From: Acinetobacter pittii ANC 4050
GTDB lineage: Bacteria > Pseudomonadota > Gammaproteobacteria > Pseudomonadales > Moraxellaceae
DNA length: 64,000 nt
Reading direction: 5' to 3'
NCBI RefSeq assembly: GCF_000399685.1
Contig: NZ_KB976987.1
Span: 687,196 to 751,195, forward strand
In this document: positions 8,975 to 19,030 of the stretch, in pieces
Layout of the letters: every line of letters starts with the position of its first letter
Numbering within the stretch: the first letter of the stretch is position 1
Position numbers and translations under genes: made by a program
Notes under the pieces: model-generated
Told to the model about the DNA's origin: nothing
Seen by the model: only the letters and a program-made list of their open reading frames with translations
Databases searched by the model: none

Positions 8975-10318
8975 ATGAAGACCCCCAAAGTCGGTTTTGT
9001 TTCTTTAGGTTGTCCTAAGGCATTGGTAGATTCTGAACGAATTTTAACTCAGTTAAAGACTGAAGGTTATCAAGTTGCATCAGATTATGATGGTGCTGAT
9101 TTAGTAGTTGTTAATACCTGTGGTTTTATTGAATCTGCGGTACAAGAGTCGCTAGATGCAATTGGCGAGGCCATGAGTGAAAATGGTCGAGTAATCGTTA
9201 CTGGATGCTTAGGTAAAGACGAAGATAAAATTCGTCAAATGCATCCAAATGTTTTAAAGGTTACTGGTGCAGCAGCTTATCAAGATGTAATGGAAGCTGT
9301 GCATGAATATGTGCCAGCACCGCCTAAACATAACCCGTTTGTTGATTTGGTTCCTGAACAGGGAATTCGTTTAACACCTAAACATTATGCTTACTTAAAA
9401 ATATCTGAAGGCTGCAACCATCGTTGTACCTTCTGTATTATTCCAAGTATGCGTGGAGATCTTGTTTCTCGTCCAGTCGGAAGTGTACTGGAGGAAGCTG
9501 CTGCGCTTAAAAGAGCGGGTGTTAAAGAAATTTTAGTTATTTCTCAAGATACATCAGCTTATGGTGTAGATACCAAATATAAGCTTGATTTCTGGAATGG
9601 CCAACCTGTTAAAACAAAATTCTTTGATATGTGTGAAGCACTAGGCCAACTTGGCATCTGGGTGCGCTTACATTATGTTTATCCATATCCACATGTCGAT
9701 GCAGTTATTGACTTAATGGCACAAGGTAAAATCCTACCTTATCTTGATATTCCATTCCAACATGCAAGCCCGCGTATTCTTAAATTAATGAAGCGTCCGG
9801 CACATAGTGAAAATACACTAGAAAAAATTAAATTGTGGCGTGAAAAATGCTCTGAGCTTGTGATTCGCTCTACATTTGTGGTGGGTTTCCCTGGCGAAAC
9901 TGAAGAAGATTTTCAAATATTACTCGATTGGTTAGTTGAAGCTGAACTTGATCGTGTAGGCTGCTTTACCTACTCACCAGTAGAAGGCGCTACGGCAAAT
10001 GATTTACCTGATCATGTGCCTGAAGAAATTAAGCAAGAGCGTTACGAGCGCTTTATGCAAGTGCAGCAACAAATTTCTGCTGCCAAGTTGCAAAAACGTA
10101 TTGGTCAAACGATGACTGTATTAGTCGATAGTTTGGAAGATGAATATCCTGTTGCTGTTGCACGTTCTTATGCGGATGCTCCGGAAATTGACGGTAATGT
10201 CTTTGTAGAAGATATCGATAAGAGCACTATTCAACCAGGCGATATGTTGGAAGTCGAAATCACCGATGCGGATGAATACGATTTATTTGCAAAGTTAATT
10301 AAAATTAAGTCGGTCTAA
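8975..10318 (+). CDS. rimO: Ribosomal protein S12 methylthiotransferase RimO
   Basis: Radical-SAM enzyme with two iron-sulfur clusters that adds a methylthio group to an aspartate of ribosomal protein S12. The 447 residues show the UPF0004 domain with cysteines at 13, 49 and 78, the radical-[11 protein letters not shown] (C147, C151, C154), and a C-terminal TRAM domain. I choose ATG 8975, with GGAG at 8962-8965 and the canonical beginning [20 protein letters not shown]; an earlier frame start at 8924 lacks support. The related MiaB is excluded by the [12 protein letters not shown] signature. It is the first gene of the long plus-strand block; pyrH follows after 50 bases. Confidence 0.95.
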   Translation: MKTPKVGFVSLGCPKALVDSERILTQLKTEGYQVASDYDGADLVVVNTCGFIESAVQESLDAIGEAMSENGRVIVTGCLGKDEDKIRQMHPNVLKVTGAAAYQDVMEAVHEYVPAPPKHNPFVDLVPEQGIRLTPKHYAYLKISEGCNHRCTFCIIPSMRGDLVSRPVGSVLEEAAALKRAGVKEILVISQDTSAYGVDTKYKLDFWNGQPVKTKFFDMCEALGQLGIWVRLHYVYPYPHVDAVIDLMAQGKILPYLDIPFQHASPRILKLMKRPAHSENTLEKIKLWREKCSELVIRSTFVVGFPGETEEDFQILLDWLVEAELDRVGCFTYSPVEGATANDLPDHVPEEIKQERYERFMQVQQQISAAKLQKRIGQTMTVLVDSLEDEYPVAVARSYADAPEIDGNVFVEDIDKSTIQPGDMLEVEITDADEYDLFAKLIKIKSV

Positions 10319-10368
10319 TCGATAACGATTCAAAAAGCATTCAGTTTAAGAGGTTTTGGAGCAAACTC

Positions 10369-11097
10369 ATGGCGGAAACAATTAGCCCCCGTTATTCACG
10401 CATTTTATTAAAACTATCTGGTGAGGCATTGTCAGGTAATAAAGATATGGGTATTGATGCCCAAGTTCTTGATCAAATGTCCCTTTCAATTGCTCATTTA
10501 GTTGGTTTGGGCGTGCAAGTGGGTATCGTTGTTGGTGGCGGTAACTTGTATCGTGGCAGTCAGTTGCAAAAAGATGGCTTAGTTGGTCGTGTTACTGGCG
10601 ATCAAATGGGGATGCTTGCAACTGTAATGAACGGTTTGGCTATGCGTGATGCATTGGTTCGCCGTAATATCAGAACTCGTCTTATGTCTGCATTACCAAT
10701 TGGTACGGTTGTAGAATCTTATTCAAGTCGTGATGCGATCCGTCATTTGAGTCAGGGCGAAGTTTGTGTTTTTGTTGCTGGTACAGGAAATCCATTCTTT
10801 ACAACTGATACAGCAGCATGCTTACGCGGAATTGAAATTGAGGCGAATTTAATTCTAAAAGCAACCAAAGTAGATGGCGTATATAATAAAGATCCAAGTA
10901 AATACGAAGACGCAGTTAAATACGATCATTTAACTTTTGATCAGGTATTAGATGAAAAGCTTGGTGTTATGGATTTGACAGCTATTTGTTTGTGTCGTGA
11001 CCATAATGTGCCGTTACAAGTTTTTGATATGAATAAATCAGGTGCGCTATTGTCAGTAGTAATGGGTGAAAAAGAGGGTACACGCGTTACTAAATAA
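10369..11097 (+). CDS. pyrH: Uridylate kinase (UMP kinase)
   Basis: Phosphorylates UMP to UDP in pyrimidine nucleotide synthesis; hexameric cytosolic enzyme of the amino acid kinase fold. The 242 residues contain [11 protein letters not shown], the glycine-rich [25 protein letters not shown] and the nucleotide site [18 protein letters not shown] lies 9 bases before ATG 10369. It is followed by frr as in most proteobacteria, but rpsB and tsf, the usual upstream partners, are replaced here by rimO. Confidence 0.97.
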   Translation: MAETISPRYSRILLKLSGEALSGNKDMGIDAQVLDQMSLSIAHLVGLGVQVGIVVGGGNLYRGSQLQKDGLVGRVTGDQMGMLATVMNGLAMRDALVRRNIRTRLMSALPIGTVVESYSSRDAIRHLSQGEVCVFVAGTGNPFFTTDTAACLRGIEIEANLILKATKVDGVYNKDPSKYEDAVKYDHLTFDQVLDEKLGVMDLTAICLCRDHNVPLQVFDMNKSGALLSVVMGEKEGTRVTK

Positions 11098-11182
11098 TGT
11101 ACGTGTTGTTGAAAGCTCTTTATACTAGCGCTAAATTAAATTTGTTAAATACATTCTTGAATAAATAAGTAAGGTAGATCAT

Positions 11183-11737
11183 ATGATTAACGATCTGAAA
11201 AAAGACAGCGAACAGCGTATGTTAAAAACTCTTGATTCTTTGGAACAAGGGTTTGCTAAAGTTCGTACCGGCCGTGCACACCCATCAATTTTAAATGGTG
11301 TGATGGTTCCTTACTACGGTTCTGATGTGCCATTAAATCAAGTAGCAAACGTAGGTATTGAAGATTCTCGTACACTTGTTGTTCAACCATTTGAACGTAC
11401 TATGGTATCTGCTATTGATAAGGCAATCCGTGAAAGCGATCTTGGCTTAAACCCGATTACGGCAGATTCAATTCGTGTCCCTTTACCTGCATTAACTGAA
11501 GAAACACGTCGTGACATGCAAAAAGTTGCACGTAGTGAAGCTGAAAATGCAAAAGTTGCGATTCGTAATATTCGCCGTGATGTGTTAGGTGATATTAAAG
11601 CGCTATTGAAAGAAAAAGAAATTTCTGAAGATGATGAGCGCCGTGCAGGTGAGGATATTCAGAAAATTACAGATAAATATGTTGCAGAAGTAGACAAACG
11701 TCTTGCAGCGAAAGAAGCAGAATTGATGAAGGTCTAA
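11183..11737 (+). CDS. frr: Ribosome recycling factor
   Basis: Together with EF-G it splits post-termination ribosomes. The 184-residue length is exact for the family. Diagnostic segments are the start of domain I ([23 protein letters not shown] pattern), the domain II region with RTLVVQPFE, and the C-terminal helix VRIRNIRRD-like ([15 protein letters not shown]). A GGTAG ribosome site precedes ATG 11183. An 85-base gap after pyrH leaves room for a weak promoter; uppS starts 5 bases after the stop. Confidence 0.97.
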   Translation: MINDLKKDSEQRMLKTLDSLEQGFAKVRTGRAHPSILNGVMVPYYGSDVPLNQVANVGIEDSRTLVVQPFERTMVSAIDKAIRESDLGLNPITADSIRVPLPALTEETRRDMQKVARSEAENAKVAIRNIRRDVLGDIKALLKEKEISEDDERRAGEDIQKITDKYVAEVDKRLAAKEAELMKV

Positions 11738-11742
11738 ATTTT

Positions 11743-12495
11743 ATGACCGATTCAGAAGAGTATCATCTTCCTAAGCATGTTGCCATCATCATGGATGGCA
11801 ACAACCGCTTTGCAAAAAAAAATCAAATGCAAAAAGGCGATGGACATCGAGAGGGTAAAAATGTTCTTGATCCTATCGTTGAACATTGTAAAAAAACGGG
11901 TATTCGTGCTTTAACGGTTTTTGCATTTTCAAGCGAAAATTGGAATCGACCACAATTTGAAGTCGATCTGCTTATGAAGCTTCTTGAAGAAACTATTCAT
12001 GAGCAAATACCTCGCATGAAGAAATTCAATATTGCTTTGCGTTTTATCGGTGATCGTTCTCGATTACCTTCACACTTAGTTGCCTTAATGGAAGATGCAG
12101 AGCAACAAACAGCACATCATGACACTATGACCTTAACTATTGCCGTGAGCTATGGTGGGATGTGGGATATTGCAAATGCAGCAAAACAAGTTGCTGAAGC
12201 AGTTTCTCGTGGTGAATTTGGTGCTGATCAAATAAATGTTGATTTGTTCGAAAAATATGTCAGTCTAAATGATCTGCCAGCTGTGGACTTATTGATCCGT
12301 ACAGGCGGAGATTATCGCATATCTAACTTTTTGTTATGGCAAGCAGCATATGCGGAGCTGTATTTTACTGATACTTTATGGCCAGAATTTACAGTACAAG
12401 AATTCGATCATGCATTGAATGTTTTTTCAGGGCGTGAGCGTCGTTTTGGCAAAACATCTGAACAAATTCAGCAAGAGAAAATAGAGAACTTATAA
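11743..12495 (+). CDS. uppS: Isoprenyl transferase / undecaprenyl diphosphate synthase
   Basis: Cis-prenyltransferase that makes undecaprenyl diphosphate, the lipid carrier for peptidoglycan and other surface glycans. The 250 residues contain the diphosphate-binding HVAIIMDGN with the catalytic D18, the FAFSSENWNRP motif and the C-terminal LLIRTGGDYRISNFLLWQ. The usual MDGNGRWA is here MDGNNRFA (N21 and F23 in place of G and W), and the canonical GGEQRIS is GGDYRIS; substitutions in both signature motifs are discussed as a finding. The TAA stop shares one base with the ATG of cdsA (TAATG). Confidence 0.94.
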   Translation: MTDSEEYHLPKHVAIIMDGNNRFAKKNQMQKGDGHREGKNVLDPIVEHCKKTGIRALTVFAFSSENWNRPQFEVDLLMKLLEETIHEQIPRMKKFNIALRFIGDRSRLPSHLVALMEDAEQQTAHHDTMTLTIAVSYGGMWDIANAAKQVAEAVSRGEFGADQINVDLFEKYVSLNDLPAVDLLIRTGGDYRISNFLLWQAAYAELYFTDTLWPEFTVQEFDHALNVFSGRERRFGKTSEQIQQEKIENL

Positions 12496-13319
12496 TGTTA
12501 GAGCGGATTGTTACCGCATTGGTACTTGTCGCAGTTGTTTTAGGCTGTATGTTTGCTACGCAATCACATTATCCAATGTTGGTTCTCATGATTGTAGCAG
12601 CAGGGGTTGCGGGGTATGAATGGTATAAATTAATGCCTCGTGAAACTGTAAATGCTGTAAAGCCTAAAGCTTGGTGCTACGGTCTGCTTGTTGCATTCGT
12701 TTCAGGTGTTGCCTTATTTTTCCATGATATTGCCTTATTGTTGTGGTCTGCCTCAATTTTGACTTGGCTTGTAAGCGTTTATTGGGTTAAGTCTTTTCCT
12801 GAATTTGATGGTTGGTATAACGCGACTTTGTATGTAATTGGCATAATTTTAGTCTGTGCTGCAGTAACTTCAATTTTTGTCGTGTGGCAAAGTTCACCAT
12901 GGTGGTTAATGTATCTGTTCTTGCTCGTGTGGGGTGCAGATAGTGGTGCTTATTTTGTTGGACGTAAATTTGGTAAAAGAAAGTTAGCTCCAACCGTAAG
13001 TCCTAACAAATCAGTAGAAGGGTTATATGGTGGTATTATCACCACTATATTGGTTATGTTGGTTGTGCAATATAATTATTTAAATTTAACTTTAATCCAG
13101 CAAATTCTATTTCTTATATTGTCACTCATTACAGTATTTGGTTCAGTTTTGGGTGATTTATTTGAGTCAATGATTAAACGACGTGCTGGTATTAAAGATT
13201 CTGGACGTGTGCTACCCGGTCATGGTGGTGTCTTAGATCGTATTGATTCTTTACTTGCTGCAGCCCCGATTTTTGCAACGGGAATGTATATATTAAAACT
13301 TATTGGTGTAGATTTATAA
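12495..13319 (+). CDS. cdsA: Phosphatidate cytidylyltransferase (CDP-diglyceride synthase)
   Basis: Makes CDP-diacylglycerol from phosphatidic acid and CTP, the branch point of phospholipid synthesis. The 274-residue polytopic inner membrane protein has about seven hydrophobic helices and the CDP-alcohol signature near its C-terminus, SMIKRRAGIKDSGRVLPGHGGVLDRIDS, with the earlier WGADSGAYFVGRKFGKRKLAP segment. It begins by a one-base TAATG overlap with uppS and ends directly against the ATG of dxr, so the three genes are translationally linked. Confidence 0.96.
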   Translation: MLERIVTALVLVAVVLGCMFATQSHYPMLVLMIVAAGVAGYEWYKLMPRETVNAVKPKAWCYGLLVAFVSGVALFFHDIALLLWSASILTWLVSVYWVKSFPEFDGWYNATLYVIGIILVCAAVTSIFVVWQSSPWWLMYLFLLVWGADSGAYFVGRKFGKRKLAPTVSPNKSVEGLYGGIITTILVMLVVQYNYLNLTLIQQILFLILSLITVFGSVLGDLFESMIKRRAGIKDSGRVLPGHGGVLDRIDSLLAAAPIFATGMYILKLIGVDL

Positions 13320-14516
13320 ATGACACAATCTGTTTGCATATTGGGGGTAACCGGTTCCATTGGGCAAAGTACCTTAAAAATTTTAAATCAACATCCTGAT
13401 AAGTATTCAGTATTTGCAGTTTCCGCTCATAGTCGAATTTCTGAATTGGTTGATATATGTAAACAATTCCAACCAAAAGTTGTAGTTGTTCCAAAGCAAA
13501 AAGTTGATGAATTAGCAGCTTTATTTGTAGAAAATGAATTACGAAATATTGAGATTTTGACTGATCAGGAAGGGTTGGTAAGTATCGCATCTCACCCTGA
13601 TGTGGATGTGGTTATGGCTGCGATTGTTGGTGCAGCAGGTTTATTGCCAACATTAGCGGCTGTAAAAGCTGGTAAACGCGTTTTGCTAGCTAATAAAGAA
13701 GCTTTGGTCATGTCCGGTGAAATCATGATGCAAGCAGCACGTGATCATCAGGCATTATTATTACCTGTAGATTCAGAACATAACGCTATTTTCCAATCAT
13801 TACCTCATAATTATTTAGAGGCTGAAAGAAATGGACAACCGCAACAGGGCGTATCAAGAATCTTATTGACCGCTTCAGGTGGTCCATTTCTAAATCATTC
13901 GTTAGAACAATTAGAAAAAGTTACCCCACAGCAAGCCTGTAAGCATCCGAACTGGTCTATGGGGCAGAAAATCTCAGTTGACTCAGCTACTCTTATGAAT
14001 AAAGGGTTGGAGTTAATTGAGGCATGTCATTTGTTTTCAATATCTGAACATTTTGTTACAGTTGTTGTTCATCCACAAAGTATTATTCATTCTATGGTGC
14101 AATATGTTGATGGTTCAACATTAGCGCAAATGGGTAATCCAGATATGTGTACTCCGATTGCTCATGCATTAGCATGGCCAGAGCGTTTACAGACTAATGT
14201 TCCTGCTTTAGATTTATTTGAGTATTCTCAACTTAATTTTCAAGCACCGGATATCCAGAAATTTCCTGCGCTTGACTTGGCACGTCAGGCAATGCGTGCA
14301 GGAGGGTTGGCACCCACTATTTTAAATGCTGCTAATGAGATTGCTGTTGCTGCATTTTTAAAGGAACAGATTGGATTTACAAATATCCCACAAGTGGTAG
14401 AGCATACTTTGCAAAAATTGGAAAACTCAGTTGCTGATAATATCGAGTCTATTTTAAATAAAGATGAAGTAGCACGACATGTAGCACAGCAGTATATATC
14501 AAGTATAGGAGGCTGA
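13320..14516 (+). CDS. dxr: 1-deoxy-D-xylulose 5-phosphate reductoisomerase
   Basis: First committed step of the MEP pathway, target of fosmidomycin. The 398 residues show the NADPH motif GVTGSIGQST near the N-terminus, the NKEALVMSG segment, the metal-binding PVDSEHNAIFQ, and MNKGLELIEA. The ATG at 13320 directly follows the cdsA stop without a gap. In E. coli dxr comes before uppS; here the order is uppS-cdsA-dxr. Also known as ispC. Confidence 0.97.
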   Translation: MTQSVCILGVTGSIGQSTLKILNQHPDKYSVFAVSAHSRISELVDICKQFQPKVVVVPKQKVDELAALFVENELRNIEILTDQEGLVSIASHPDVDVVMAAIVGAAGLLPTLAAVKAGKRVLLANKEALVMSGEIMMQAARDHQALLLPVDSEHNAIFQSLPHNYLEAERNGQPQQGVSRILLTASGGPFLNHSLEQLEKVTPQQACKHPNWSMGQKISVDSATLMNKGLELIEACHLFSISEHFVTVVVHPQSIIHSMVQYVDGSTLAQMGNPDMCTPIAHALAWPERLQTNVPALDLFEYSQLNFQAPDIQKFPALDLARQAMRAGGLAPTILNAANEIAVAAFLKEQIGFTNIPQVVEHTLQKLENSVADNIESILNKDEVARHVAQQYISSIGG

Positions 14517-14517
14517 A

Positions 14518-15873
14518 ATGAGCGCATTATTTATGATTGCAGCAGCAGCTCTCTTGCTCGGTCCATTAATTGCAATTCATGAGTTCGGCCATTATTGGGT
14601 GGCGCGAAAACTTGGCGTTAAGGTTTTAGTATATTCGATTGGTTTTGGTCCAACATTACTCAAATGGACATCAAAAAAATCTGGAATTAAATATCAACTT
14701 TCAGCTTTACCTTTAGGCGGTTACGTAAAAATGCTCGATGAGCGAGAAGGTAATGTTGCAGAGCAAGATTTACCTTATGCTTTTAACTGTCAAAAACCAT
14801 GGAAACGTATAGCAATTGTTGCGGCCGGACCTTTAATTAATTTGATTTTTGCTGTTTTACTTTTCTGGATTCTATTTTTACCAGCACAAGAACAACTAAA
14901 TACAAGAGTAGGTAAAGTTATACCAAACTCGCCAGCAGCAACTGCCCAACTGCAAGTAGGTGACAAGATTATTGCTGTTGACGGAAAGGAAACGCAAACT
15001 TGGGAAAAACTTAACTTTGCTTTGATTGACCGTGTAGGTGAAACTGGTAGCCTAAATCTTGATGTAGATCGTGCAGGCACTGAAAAAAATATTGTTTTGC
15101 CGATTAAAGACTTTTTAAAAAATCAGAATGAATCAGCTTTAGATGTATTAGGCTTTTTACCATATCGTCCTGTTATTCCAGCTGTTGTAACTGAGTTGAC
15201 TGCAGATGGAGCAGCAATTCGACAAGGAATGAAAGTCGGTGATCGTATTGTATCTATTAATGGTCAAGCGATGAAAGACTGGTTTGATGTGGTAGAAGTT
15301 GTACAACACTCACCAGAAAAATTGCTCAGTATTGATGTGTTGCGTAATGGTCAACTCGTTCATTTGCAAGTCATGCCTCAAGGAAAGCGTGACAACATGG
15401 GGCAAGTGAGCGGGGTTTTAGGCGTAAAAAGTGATGCAGGAAAAATTACAATTCCTGACGAATATAAGCAAACAATTCAATATACTCCAATACAAGCTTT
15501 CGAGATGTCGTTAGATAAGACTGGCCAAATCTCTAGCATGATATTGAGTTCGATAGTAAAAATGGTTAAGGGTTTAATTGGTTTAGAGAATCTTTCTGGA
15601 CCAATTACAATCGCGAAAGTAGCGGGACAAAGTGCAGAAATGGGATGGCAGACTTTCATCTCATTTATGGCTTTAATGAGTGTAAGTCTTGGAATTTTAA
15701 ATTTATTGCCAATTCCAATGCTAGATGGTGGTCATCTTGTTTATTACATTATTGAGGCTATTCGTGGTAAGCCTGTTTCTGAACAAATACAAATGTTTGG
15801 TCTAAAAATTGGTATGGTACTGCTCGGTAGTATGATGCTTTTAGCTTTATTTAACGATTTTATGCGTTTGTAA
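14518..15873 (+). CDS. rseP: RIP metalloprotease RseP
   Basis: Site-2 zinc metalloprotease of the inner membrane, which cleaves membrane-bound anti-sigma factor (RseA type) and remnant signal peptides. The 451 residues have the zinc motif HEFGH at 21-25 in the first transmembrane helix, two tandem periplasmic PDZ domains (about 120-310, with NSPAATAQLQVGDKI and ADGAAIRQGMKVGDRI), and the second active site motif NLLPIPMLDGGH near the C-terminus. One base separates it from the dxr stop. Coupling to bamA directly downstream fits outer membrane stress control. Confidence 0.96.
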   Translation: MSALFMIAAAALLLGPLIAIHEFGHYWVARKLGVKVLVYSIGFGPTLLKWTSKKSGIKYQLSALPLGGYVKMLDEREGNVAEQDLPYAFNCQKPWKRIAIVAAGPLINLIFAVLLFWILFLPAQEQLNTRVGKVIPNSPAATAQLQVGDKIIAVDGKETQTWEKLNFALIDRVGETGSLNLDVDRAGTEKNIVLPIKDFLKNQNESALDVLGFLPYRPVIPAVVTELTADGAAIRQGMKVGDRIVSINGQAMKDWFDVVEVVQHSPEKLLSIDVLRNGQLVHLQVMPQGKRDNMGQVSGVLGVKSDAGKITIPDEYKQTIQYTPIQAFEMSLDKTGQISSMILSSIVKMVKGLIGLENLSGPITIAKVAGQSAEMGWQTFISFMALMSVSLGILNLLPIPMLDGGHLVYYIIEAIRGKPVSEQIQMFGLKIGMVLLGSMMLLALFNDFMRL

Positions 15874-15910
15874 ACGTATATGGATTTATAACTTACTGGA
15901 AAAAACTGGC

Positions 15911-18484
15911 ATGCGGCACACACATTTTTTAATGCCTTTGGCACTTGTTAGCGCTATGGCAGCGGTACAACAAGCATATGCAGCTGATGATTTCGTTGTT
16001 CGAGATATTCGTATAGATGGATTGGTTCGTCTTACTCCTGCAAATGTTTCTACCATGTTGCCAATCAACAGTGGCGATCGCGTTAATGAACCGATGATCG
16101 CAGAAGCAATTCGAACATTGTATGCCACTGGACTTTTTGACGATATTAAAGCCTCAAGAGACAACGACACTTTAGTTTTTAATGTCGTAGAGCGCCCAAT
16201 TATTTCAAAACTCGAATTTAAGGGTAACAAACTTATTCCTAAAGAGGCTTTAGAGCAAGGCCTCAAAAAAATGGGCATTGCTGAAGGCGAAGTTTTTAAG
16301 AAGTCAGCTTTACAAACAATTGAAACTGAATTAGAGCAACAATATACACAGCAAGGCCGTTATGATGCTGATGTAACTATTGATACTATTGCTCGTCCAA
16401 ATAACCGTGTTGAACTTAAATTAAATTTTAATGAAGGTACGGCTGCTAAAGTTTTTAATATTAATATCATTGGTAATACTGTTTTTAAAGACAGCGAAAT
16501 TAAACAAGCTTTCGCAGTTAAAGAAAGTGGTTGGGCTTCTGTTGTAACCCGTAATGACCGTTATGCTAGAGAGAAAATGGCAGCAAGCCTTGAAGCTTTG
16601 CGTGCGATGTATCTGAATAAAGGTTATATCAATTTTCATATCAATAACTCACAGCTTAATATTAGTGAAGATAAAAAGAATATCTTTATTGAAGTTGCTG
16701 TAGAGGAAGGTAGTCAGTTCAAATTTGGTCAAACCAAGTTTTTAGGTGACGCACTTTATAAACCTGAAGAACTGCAAGCTTTAAAAATTTATAAAGATGG
16801 CGATACTTATTCACAAGAAAAAGTAAATGCTGTTAAGCAATTGTTATTGCGTAAATATGGTAATGCTGGTTATTACTTTGCTGATGTGAACGTTGTTCCG
16901 CAAATTAATAATGAAACGGGTGTTGTTGACTTAAATTACTATGTAAACCCAGGTCAGCAAGTTACTGTACGTCGTATTAATTTTACAGGTAACAGTAAAA
17001 CTGCCGATGAAGTATTGCGTCGTGAAATGCGTCAAATGGAAGGCGCTTTAGCGAGTAATGAAAAAATTGATTTATCTAAAGTACGTTTAGAGCGTACAGG
17101 ATTCTTCAAAACAGTTGATATTAAACCAGCTCGTATCCCGAATTCACCGGATCAGGTGGACTTAAACGTAAATGTTGAAGAACAACACTCGGGAACTACA
17201 ACCTTAGCTGTAGGTTACTCACAAAGTGGTGGTATCACGTTCCAAGCCGGTTTAAGTCAAACTAACTTTATGGGAACAGGTAACCGCGTTTCGATCGATT
17301 TATCTCGTTCTGAAACTCAAGATTACTATAACTTAAGTGTAACTGATCCTTACTTTACGATTGATGGGGTAAGCCGCGGCTATAATGTTTATTACCGTAA
17401 AACAAAGTTAAATGATGACTATAACGTTAATAACTATGTTACCGATAGTTTCGGTGGTAGTTTAAGTTTTGGTTATCCAATTGATGAAAATCAAAGTTTA
17501 AGTGCTTCGGTTGGTATTGATAACACCAAAGTAACTACGGGTGCGTTTGTATCAACTTATGTGCGTGATTACTTATTAAAAAATGGTGGAAAGTCAACTG
17601 GTAAGGGGGAGTTCTGTTCAGGAAATTATAAGTCTCAAGCTGATATTGATAAGGCAAATGGAGTCGCACCTCCAACTACTAAGCCAGAAGGTTATGATCT
17701 TGCTACTAAATGTGTAGATTCGAAGAATAATGAGTTAGGACTTACCAGTTATGACAATGCTTTTGAGGGTGAGTTCTTTACTTATAACTTGAATTTAGGT
17801 TGGTCATATAACACCTTAAATAGACCAATTTTCCCAACTTCTGGGATGTCACATCGAGTTGGCCTTGAAATTGGTTTGCCTGGTAGTGATGTTGAATACC
17901 AAAAAGTAACGTATGATGCTCAGGCATTCTGGCCAATTAGTAATTCAGGCTTTGTATTACGTGGTTATGGTAAGCTTGGCTATGGTAATGATTTGCCGTT
18001 CTATAAAAACTTCTATGCGGGTGGTTACGGTTCTGTTCGTGGTTATGATAACAGTACCTTGGGGCCTAAGTATGCCAGTGTAAATTTACAAGAAGAAGGT
18101 AAAAATGATTCTTCTCCAGAAGAAGTCGGTGGTAATGCTTTAGTTCAATTTGGTACAGAGCTTGCTTTACCGTTACCTTTCAAAGGAGATTGGACTCGTC
18201 AAGTGCGTCCAGTTCTTTTTGCTGAAGGTGGTCAGGTATTCGATACTAAGTGTGACGTTGGTTCCTATTCTATGCGTATGAATGGCCAAGAAATTCCGAA
18301 TGCTAAAAAATACTGTGAAGATAATTACGGTTTTGATTTAGGCAATATGCGTTATAGCGTAGGTGTAGGCTTCACATGGATTACCATGATTGGGCCATTA
18401 TCTCTTAGCTATGCATTCCCGTTAAATGATAAGCCTGGTGACGAAACTAAAGAGATTCAGTTTGAAATCGGTCGTACTTTCTAA
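15911..18484 (+). CDS. bamA: Outer membrane protein assembly factor BamA
   Basis: Central pore of the BAM complex that inserts beta-barrel proteins into the outer membrane. The 857 residues comprise a signal peptide (cleaved near QQAYA), five POTRA domains (about 25-430) and a 16-strand barrel ending in the terminal aromatic F. The loop 6 motif reads VRGYD, equivalent to VRGF. Two presumed surface loops carry cysteine pairs: FCSGNY with TKCVDS, and DTKCDV with KKYCEDN, consistent with disulfides outside the barrel. It is preceded by rseP (37-base gap) and followed by skp, which delivers substrates to it. Confidence 0.96.
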   Translation: MRHTHFLMPLALVSAMAAVQQAYAADDFVVRDIRIDGLVRLTPANVSTMLPINSGDRVNEPMIAEAIRTLYATGLFDDIKASRDNDTLVFNVVERPIISKLEFKGNKLIPKEALEQGLKKMGIAEGEVFKKSALQTIETELEQQYTQQGRYDADVTIDTIARPNNRVELKLNFNEGTAAKVFNINIIGNTVFKDSEIKQAFAVKESGWASVVTRNDRYAREKMAASLEALRAMYLNKGYINFHINNSQLNISEDKKNIFIEVAVEEGSQFKFGQTKFLGDALYKPEELQALKIYKDGDTYSQEKVNAVKQLLLRKYGNAGYYFADVNVVPQINNETGVVDLNYYVNPGQQVTVRRINFTGNSKTADEVLRREMRQMEGALASNEKIDLSKVRLERTGFFKTVDIKPARIPNSPDQVDLNVNVEEQHSGTTTLAVGYSQSGGITFQAGLSQTNFMGTGNRVSIDLSRSETQDYYNLSVTDPYFTIDGVSRGYNVYYRKTKLNDDYNVNNYVTDSFGGSLSFGYPIDENQSLSASVGIDNTKVTTGAFVSTYVRDYLLKNGGKSTGKGEFCSGNYKSQADIDKANGVAPPTTKPEGYDLATKCVDSKNNELGLTSYDNAFEGEFFTYNLNLGWSYNTLNRPIFPTSGMSHRVGLEIGLPGSDVEYQKVTYDAQAFWPISNSGFVLRGYGKLGYGNDLPFYKNFYAGGYGSVRGYDNSTLGPKYASVNLQEEGKNDSSPEEVGGNALVQFGTELALPLPFKGDWTRQVRPVLFAEGGQVFDTKCDVGSYSMRMNGQEIPNAKKYCEDNYGFDLGNMRYSVGVGFTWITMIGPLSLSYAFPLNDKPGDETKEIQFEIGRTF

Positions 18485-18525
18485 GTACGACTTGACTAAA
18501 CAATCAAATAAGGACACAAATTAAG

Positions 18526-19026
18526 ATGAAAAAATTAAATATATTAATGTTAGGGTTAGGCCTTACTGTTTCTGCTATGACGAATGCTGCTGGTTATGGC
18601 GTGATTGATCTTGCTAAAGTTGTTGAAAGCAGTACTTATTTAAAACAACAAAATGCAAGTTTAAATCAATCTGTTAAACCAACGACTACTCGCCTTGAGC
18701 AGTTGGGTAAAGAGTTAGAAGGTCTTCAGCGTCAAGCCCAAACACAAGGCCAAAAAATGAAAGAAGATGATATTAAAAAGCTTCAAACTCAATATCAGTC
18801 AAAATTAAATGAATTTAATTCAACTCAACAAGGGTTGCAGTCTAAAGTTCAAACTAGTTTGCAAGGAATGAACTCAACTTTTGAGAGCCGTGTGAAGCAA
18901 GCTGCTGAACAATTACGAAAAGAAAATAATCTTGACTTCATTTTGAATAAAAATTCAACCGTTGCCTATGACGCTAAATATGATTTAACTGATAAAATGA
19001 TACAAAAGGTTAATTCAATGAAATAA
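18526..19026 (+). CDS. skp: Periplasmic chaperone Skp/OmpH family
   Basis: Holds unfolded outer membrane proteins on the way to BamA. The 166 residues begin with a signal peptide ([21 protein letters not shown]), followed by [14 protein letters not shown], the conserved first strand of the body, then a long coiled-coil (about 55-125, rich in Q, K, L) and a C-terminal strand [13 protein letters not shown]. Length and arrangement are typical of OmpH-like trimeric jellyfish-shaped chaperones. It sits in the standard place between bamA and lpxD. Confidence 0.93.
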   Translation: MKKLNILMLGLGLTVSAMTNAAGYGVIDLAKVVESSTYLKQQNASLNQSVKPTTTRLEQLGKELEGLQRQAQTQGQKMKEDDIKKLQTQYQSKLNEFNSTQQGLQSKVQTSLQGMNSTFESRVKQAAEQLRKENNLDFILNKNSTVAYDAKYDLTDKMIQKVNSMK

Positions 19027-19030
19027 ATTA

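Noticed and set aside
13300..13590. 96-codon minus-strand frame opposite dxr
   Set aside because: A shadow of dxr codons; low complexity and no start signals.
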